Assembly: GCA_014729455.1 (NCBI GenBank)
Contig: WJJW01000496.1
Coordinates: 1-10,272, forward strand
Origin: Candidatus Eiseniibacteriota bacterium
GTDB lineage: Bacteria > Eisenbacteria > RBG-16-71-46 > CAIMUX01 > VGJL01
Direction: 5' to 3'
Length of the DNA: 10,272 bases
Positions 6,923 through 10,272 of the stretch are shown piece after piece (the first letter of the stretch is position 1; every line of letters starts with the position of its first letter). The notes under the pieces are model-generated. The model saw only the letters and a program-made list of their open reading frames with translations. It did not search any database and was not told where the DNA came from. Made by a program: the position numbers and the translations under genes.

Positions 6923-8467
6923 TCATGGAAGGATGTGGACCGGCCGGGAGCCGCACCCGGGAATCCCTTGCGGCCGAATCAGATAGACCCCCGGGGCGAC
7001 GGGGGTGCCGAGAGCGTTGCGCCCGTCCCAGACCGTTCCCGCCGGCGGGAGGGGGAGGCGGCGGATCCGACGTCCGGAGACGTCGAAGATCTCGACGAAG
7101 ACCGACCGCCGGCCGAGATCGAATCCGCGCCGTTCGATCCGGACCGTCCGCCGTGCCGGGTTGGGACGGCAGAGGAGCTGCGGCGCGGTCTCGACGGTCT
7201 CGCTCGGTTCCACGGAGACCGGCGCGGAGACCGGGGCGGCGTACTCGTCGAACGCGGCGGCGGCGACCTGCCGCTGGACGGCCGCGATCTCGGCGGGATC
7301 GATCCCCTCGGTCCTCCACCGGTCGAGGTGCGCGGCCACTTCGGGGAGCATCCATTGCTCGATCTGTCGGACCCGTACGAGGAAACCATCCTCCCGGTCG
7401 CTGTGGACGAGGTAGTTCGTGTGGATCCACCAGCGCCAGATCGGATGAGCGTACGACTCGACGCACCGTTCATAGGAGAGGTCGGAGAGGGGTGAGCCGA
7501 GCGGCCCGTCCAGCTCGGGCGGCGTCGGACCGGCGGCCACCCAGACGGGAAACGCGGGGGTCACGGCCGGCTGTCCCGGGGCGGCGTAGAAGGTCGTCAG
7601 GCGCGGATCCTCGCCCGGAGCGATCCCGTGGATCACGCCGAACGAGACCGTCTTCGAACGGTTCAGCGTGTGCAGCGCGTCGACGTATCCGGTCAGGTGG
7701 GGGGCCTGCGGGGGACCCGTGTCACAGGGCAGCGGATACGGATCGACCTCCGGAGTCCAGAGGTCGCGAGCGGTTGCCAGGAGCGCCTCGAGGTCGAGGC
7801 GGTCCTCGGCCTTCGCCTCGGCGAGCAAAGCGCTCGCGCGCAGAAAGCGGGTCGTCGACACGCCGGAGGTATCGGCGCTGAATCCGAAGTTCGCCCGGAC
7901 GAGGAATCCGTCCGGGGCGGTTTGTGGATCGTTGGCGTCGTAGCCGACGAAGGTGTGGTTGCCGACCTCGTAGATCGCCGCCCCTCCCAGCGCGTCGATC
8001 ACGCCCATCGAGGAGGGGGTGTTCCTGCCGACGAGGCCGGTGACCACGAGGAGCTGTTCGAAGTCGGCCAGGGAGGCGCAGCTTCGAAGCGCCTCCTTCA
8101 TCAGCGTGCCGTTCAAGTACCCCTCGAAGAGCGAGTCGGGGAGATTGTTGGCCGTGGCGTTGATGATCGCGAATCCGGTCTCGTTGATCCCGATGCGCGT
8201 GCTCGCCGTGTCGTCCACGGCGGACATGTCGACGTGCGCGTAGCCGTCTCCCTCGGAATAGCGAACCTCATGCGACCATTCGTGCGCATCCCGGTTCTTC
8301 CAGAGGAGCGGGCGTCCGTCCGGAGTCGCGGATCCGGCGACGACGGCGATCGTGCATTCCTCGGGAGGCGGGTGACCTTCCGCGGCCTCCACCGGGCCGG
8401 CGGAGAGGAATCGGCAGAGCGCGAGAACGACAACGGTCGGGCATCGCGCGATGATCGTGCGGTGCAT
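6923..8467 (-). CDS. Secreted Ntn-hydrolase-like enzyme (peptidase C45/choloylglycine-hydrolase type) with FlgD-like C-terminal domain
   Basis: The product is 514 residues. AAGGAG lies 5 nt before the ATG, followed by a signal peptide (core about 11-23, probable cleavage near Ala29). Shortly after comes ECTIAVVAGSATPDGRPLLW with KNRD at 57-60, and GINETG at 93-98. This layout matches the N-terminal-nucleophile amidohydrolase/acyltransferase group (C45 acyl-transferases, choloylglycine hydrolases, C69-like dipeptidases), where Cys38 would become the nucleophile once the residues before it are removed. The catalytic body runs to about residue 400, then a linker, then a FlgD-like domain at about 434-514 (RPNPA, EIFDVSGRRIR, VWDGRNALGTPV, GVYL). 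Substrate class cannot be told from sequence; amide-bond hydrolysis or acyl transfer outside the cytoplasm is the reasonable expectation. It is divergent from the lipoprotein gene at 8654. Confidence 0.85.
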   Translation of the reverse strand: MHRTIIARCPTVVVLALCRFLSAGPVEAAEGHPPPEECTIAVVAGSATPDGRPLLWKNRDAHEWSHEVRYSEGDGYAHVDMSAVDDTASTRIGINETGFAIINATANNLPDSLFEGYLNGTLMKEALRSCASLADFEQLLVVTGLVGRNTPSSMGVIDALGGAAIYEVGNHTFVGYDANDPQTAPDGFLVRANFGFSADTSGVSTTRFLRASALLAEAKAEDRLDLEALLATARDLWTPEVDPYPLPCDTGPPQAPHLTGYVDALHTLNRSKTVSFGVIHGIAPGEDPRLTTFYAAPGQPAVTPAFPVWVAAGPTPPELDGPLGSPLSDLSYERCVESYAHPIWRWWIHTNYLVHSDREDGFLVRVRQIEQWMLPEVAAHLDRWRTEGIDPAEIAAVQRQVAAAAFDEYAAPVSAPVSVEPSETVETAPQLLCRPNPARRTVRIERRGFDLGRRSVFVEIFDVSGRRIRRLPLPPAGTVWDGRNALGTPVAPGVYLIRPQGIPGCGSRPVHILP

Positions 8468-8472
8468 GAGGA

Positions 8473-8478
8473 CTCCTT
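8473..8478 (-). promoter_or_regulatory. Ribosome binding site of the Ntn-hydrolase gene
   Basis: CTCCTT on the plus strand reads AAGGAG on the minus strand, 5 nt before the ATG at 8467, supporting that start and the signal peptide behind it. Confidence 0.75.
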
Positions 8479-8643
8479 CCGGTGGAGCGATTGTACCGGA
8501 AACCCGTACTGCATGCTCGGGGGAGAACCGGCCCCCGTCGATTCGACCCCGTCCTCCCGGATTCCATATTCTGGGAAAGAACGAGCGCGGACAATCCAGG
8601 GCCTATGGCCGTCGGCGGCAATGAGACCGGCGGCCGGCACGCG

Positions 8644-8649
8644 AGGAGG
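8644..8649 (+). promoter_or_regulatory. Ribosome binding site fixing the lipoprotein start at 8654
   Basis: AGGAGG is separated from the ATG at 8654 by only 4 nt, slightly tight. It is nevertheless the only good site, and it puts the start directly before a basic, then hydrophobic, lipoprotein-like leader. The in-frame ATG at 8708 has no ribosome site. Confidence 0.65.
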
Positions 8650-8653
8650 ATGC

Positions 8654-10138
8654 ATGATTGCGAGAGGGCGACACCTTCGCCGGCGCGGTGCGCTCACCCG
8701 GTACGCGATGGTTGTTTCGGGGTTCTTCTTGTTCCTTCTTCCCTTCACGGGGACCGGTTGCTCGGACGACGACGACGCGACCGATCCGGAGATCGACGTC
8801 GTCCCGCCGGCTGCGGTGGACGATCTCGTCGCCGTGGAAACGGGACCGACGAGCGTTCGGGTGACGTGGTCCGCCCCCGGCGACGACGGCGAGGAGGGGA
8901 CCGCCTCATCCTACGAGATCCGGTATGCGAACTTCGCGATCACCGAGGCGAGCTGGGGGTCGGCGATGGAGTTCGTCGACCCGCCGATGCCGGGGCCGCC
9001 CGGCACGGAGCACGAGGTCCGGATCTTCGGCCTCGAGCCCGACACACTCGTCTCGGTGGGAGTGAAAGCCGCCGACGAGGTACCCAACTGGTCGGTTCTG
9101 TCGAACGTCGTTACCGTGACGACGTCGCCCCCCATCCAGGAAGACGAGAACTGGTCCGCGGACTTCGCTCCATCCCCGGGCGGGATCGGCCTGAACGACG
9201 CGGTCAACGTACTCCACGTGCACGAGGGTCGTCTCTACGCGGGCGGCAGCTTCACCGACGCGGGCGGGACCATGGCGGCGCGGATCGCTCGTTTCGACGG
9301 CGACGGCTGGAGTCCGCTGGGCACCGGCGCGAACGAGTCGGTGCTGGCCCTGACGAGCGATGACGGACTGTTGATCGCGGGGGGACAATTCACCGATTTC
9401 GGAGTCGAGCAGACCGAGCGGATCGCCTGGTGGAACGGCTCCGTTTGGGACGGACCGCGCGCGGGAGCGACCGGGCCGGTTCATGCTCTCGTGACCGACG
9501 GAGAGGATCTCTTCCTGGGCGGGGCGTTCGAGACGGCGGGCGGGCTCGATCCCGCCTCCCCCAACGCGGCCGGCTGGGACGGGAGCGCCTGGTTTCCTCT
9601 GGGCTTCGGCACCAACGGAACGGTCGATGCGTTGCTGATCCATGAGGAGGACCTGATCGCCGCGGGGAACTTCAGCGAGGCCGGACGTCTTCCCGCCGAA
9701 GGGATCGCCCGATGGGCCGCGGGAGACTGGAGCCCGATCGGGGAGGGGACGAACGGCGAGGTGCTGGCGCTCGCCGAGCTCGACGGGGACCTGATCGCCG
9801 CGGGCTCGTTCACCATCGCCGGGGGCGCCGAAGCGCTCCGCGTCGCCCGCTGGAACGGTTCCGCGTGGTCCCCGATCGGTTCCGGATTCAACGACGAGGT
9901 CGCGGCCCTGGAGATCTACCGGGGAGATCTGATCGCGGCGGGCCGGTTCACCGCATCCGGAGACGTGGCGGTCAATCGGATCGCCCGCTGGGACGGGGCT
10001 GCCTGGGGTCCGCTCGGGACCGGCCTGAACGGGGAAGGGATCGCCCTGGAGGTTCACGACGGGTCCCTCTACGTCGGCGGGGAGTTCTCCGAGGCGGGCG
10101 GGAAGCCGTCGGCGTTCCTCGCCCGCTGGGCGGAGTGA
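8654..10138 (+). CDS. Probable lipoprotein with fibronectin III domain and seven 46-residue repeats
   Basis: The product is 494 residues. The leader has many arginines (residues 4-16), a hydrophobic core (about 18-31) and TGTGC ending at Cys36, followed by SDDDD. That resembles a lipobox with Gly at -3, which is atypical, so lipidation is likely but not certain. Residues about 51-155 form a fibronectin III domain (VRVTWSAPGDDG, SYEIRYA, GLEPDT). From about 178 to the end are seven repeats of the form (A/G)G.F..AGG.....(I/V)ARW.G..W.P.G.G.N, close to 46 residues each, resembling kelch, Rax2-like or delta-60-type propeller repeats. Seven units fit a seven-bladed beta-propeller. The frame continues far upstream but is antisense to the neighbouring enzyme gene there. 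A surface adhesion, ligand-binding or scaffold role is possible; no catalytic motif is seen. Confidence 0.88.
   Translation: MIARGRHLRRRGALTRYAMVVSGFFLFLLPFTGTGCSDDDDATDPEIDVVPPAAVDDLVAVETGPTSVRVTWSAPGDDGEEGTASSYEIRYANFAITEASWGSAMEFVDPPMPGPPGTEHEVRIFGLEPDTLVSVGVKAADEVPNWSVLSNVVTVTTSPPIQEDENWSADFAPSPGGIGLNDAVNVLHVHEGRLYAGGSFTDAGGTMAARIARFDGDGWSPLGTGANESVLALTSDDGLLIAGGQFTDFGVEQTERIAWWNGSVWDGPRAGATGPVHALVTDGEDLFLGGAFETAGGLDPASPNAAGWDGSAWFPLGFGTNGTVDALLIHEEDLIAAGNFSEAGRLPAEGIARWAAGDWSPIGEGTNGEVLALAELDGDLIAAGSFTIAGGAEALRVARWNGSAWSPIGSGFNDEVAALEIYRGDLIAAGRFTASGDVAVNRIARWDGAAWGPLGTGLNGEGIALEVHDGSLYVGGEFSEAGGKPSAFLARWAE
9187..10135 (+). repeat. 138-nt coding repeat array, seven units
   Basis: An anchor codon pair in each unit (encoding LY, LI or LF before the (A/G)G.F motif) occurs at 9233, 9371, 9509, 9653, 9791, 9929 and 10067. 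The spacings are 138, 138, 138, 144, 138, 138 and no other value, with the one long unit explained by two extra residues around DPASPN. Units 4 to 6 share a CTGATCGC core at nucleotide level. The array encodes the predicted propeller blades of the lipoprotein. Confidence 0.9.
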
Positions 10139-10142
10139 CCGT

Positions 10143-10168
10143 CGGTCCCGGGGGATCCCCCGGGACCG
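10143..10168. terminator. Perfect 26-bp palindrome at the second convergent junction
   Basis: The segment is its own reverse complement over 26 bp, centred on GATC at 10154-10157, and as RNA would form an 11-bp stem with a 4-nt loop. It begins 4 nt after the lipoprotein stop codon and 28 bp before the stop of the probable minus-strand gene at the window edge. No T-run follows. A shared bidirectional terminator or mRNA end-protector is the best reading. Confidence 0.65.
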
Positions 10169-10195
10169 CTCGTTCGGTCTCCGTCGCGGCGCCGA

Positions 10196-10272
10196 CTACG
10201 GTCCGCAGTGCGTGTAGACGTCGTCGGCTTCGTTCGTGTCGGCCGGTTCGAATGCGACCGGCGTCGTGAAGG
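10196..10272 (-). CDS. Probable 3' end of a minus-strand gene, cut by the window edge
   Basis: Reading leftwards from the edge, one minus-strand frame gives about 24 residues (it includes AFEPADTNEADDVYTHCGP) and stops at TAG (10198-10196). Nearly all its third codon positions are G or C, like the sure genes here, and the residue mix looks like real protein. The other two minus frames are dominated by arginine or serine/threonine, as expected of shadow frames. The palindrome just downstream fits a convergent gene end. Too little is present to name a family. Confidence 0.45.
   Translation of the reverse strand, partial: FTTPVAFEPADTNEADDVYTHCGP

Larger units (their letters stand above)
8468..8653. 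promoter_or_regulatory. Divergent intergenic region, Ntn hydrolase / lipoprotein
   Basis: These 186 bp separate two divergent genes and must hold or border their promoters. The only suggestive element is TATTCT at 8567-8572, a fair plus-strand -10 box, but the best -35-like hexamer (TTCGAC, 8542-8547) is weak and 19 bp away. A frame is open across this DNA into the lipoprotein gene, but upstream it is antisense to the Ntn-hydrolase gene and is not believed to be coding. Confidence 0.4.

Noticed and set aside
7628..8653. 342 extra codons upstream of the lipoprotein start in the same frame
   Set aside because: They are antisense to the Ntn-hydrolase gene, have no recognisable domain, and would place the lipoprotein signal sequence in the middle of the protein. 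The ATG at 8654 has a ribosome site and a proper leader.
9187..10135. Regular 138-nt repeats as a possible CRISPR or satellite array
   Set aside because: The period is an exact multiple of three in an open frame, and the units encode similar protein blades with no constant-repeat/variable-spacer layout.

Overview
The window is GC-rich (roughly two thirds G+C by eye). It encodes a compact set of exported proteins from what is most likely an uncultured bacterium of the FCB-type lineages, such as Candidatus Eisenbacteria, Latescibacterota or Krumholzibacteriota. That placement is inferred from style: LVIVD and YCF48-type beta-propellers, a fibronectin III domain with the TWSAPGDDG signature, and FlgD/type-IX-sorting-like C-terminal domains with PNPF, GR.VRTL and W(D/N)G.DD.GRP..(A/T)G(I/V)Y motifs. 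No taxonomic marker gene is present.

Layout. Positions 1-327 hold no secure gene. Positions 3453-328 (minus) encode a 1041-residue secreted protein: an LVIVD propeller, a seven-motif YCF48/BNR propeller and a FlgD-like C-terminal domain. Positions 3454-3884 are a divergent control region. Positions 3885-6101 (plus) encode its 738-residue paralogue, which lacks the YCF48 propeller. Positions 6117-6145 are a strong hairpin between convergent genes. Positions 6794-6159 (minus) encode an exported MsrA. Positions 8467-6923 (minus) encode a secreted Ntn-type amidohydrolase/acyltransferase-like enzyme carrying the same kind of C-terminal domain. Positions 8654-10138 (plus) encode a probable lipoprotein with a fibronectin III domain and seven regularly spaced 46-residue repeats. 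Positions 10143-10168 are a second convergent-junction palindrome. Positions 10272-10196 (minus) are probably the 3' end of another gene.

How the genes relate. All five complete products carry export signals, so the region reads as a cell-envelope or extracellular gene set and not a metabolic operon. Three of the five share a FlgD-like C-terminal domain on unrelated bodies (two propellers, one enzyme), consistent with a common export or surface-anchoring route. MsrA would repair oxidised methionine in exported proteins. Nothing here proves that the genes act in one pathway, and only the Ntn enzyme and msrA are co-oriented neighbours.

The most interesting signals are the clean modular difference between the two divergent paralogues, the near-exact 138-nt period in the lipoprotein gene, and the shared C-terminal domain. 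I did not see a defence system, CRISPR array, mobile element or RNA gene.
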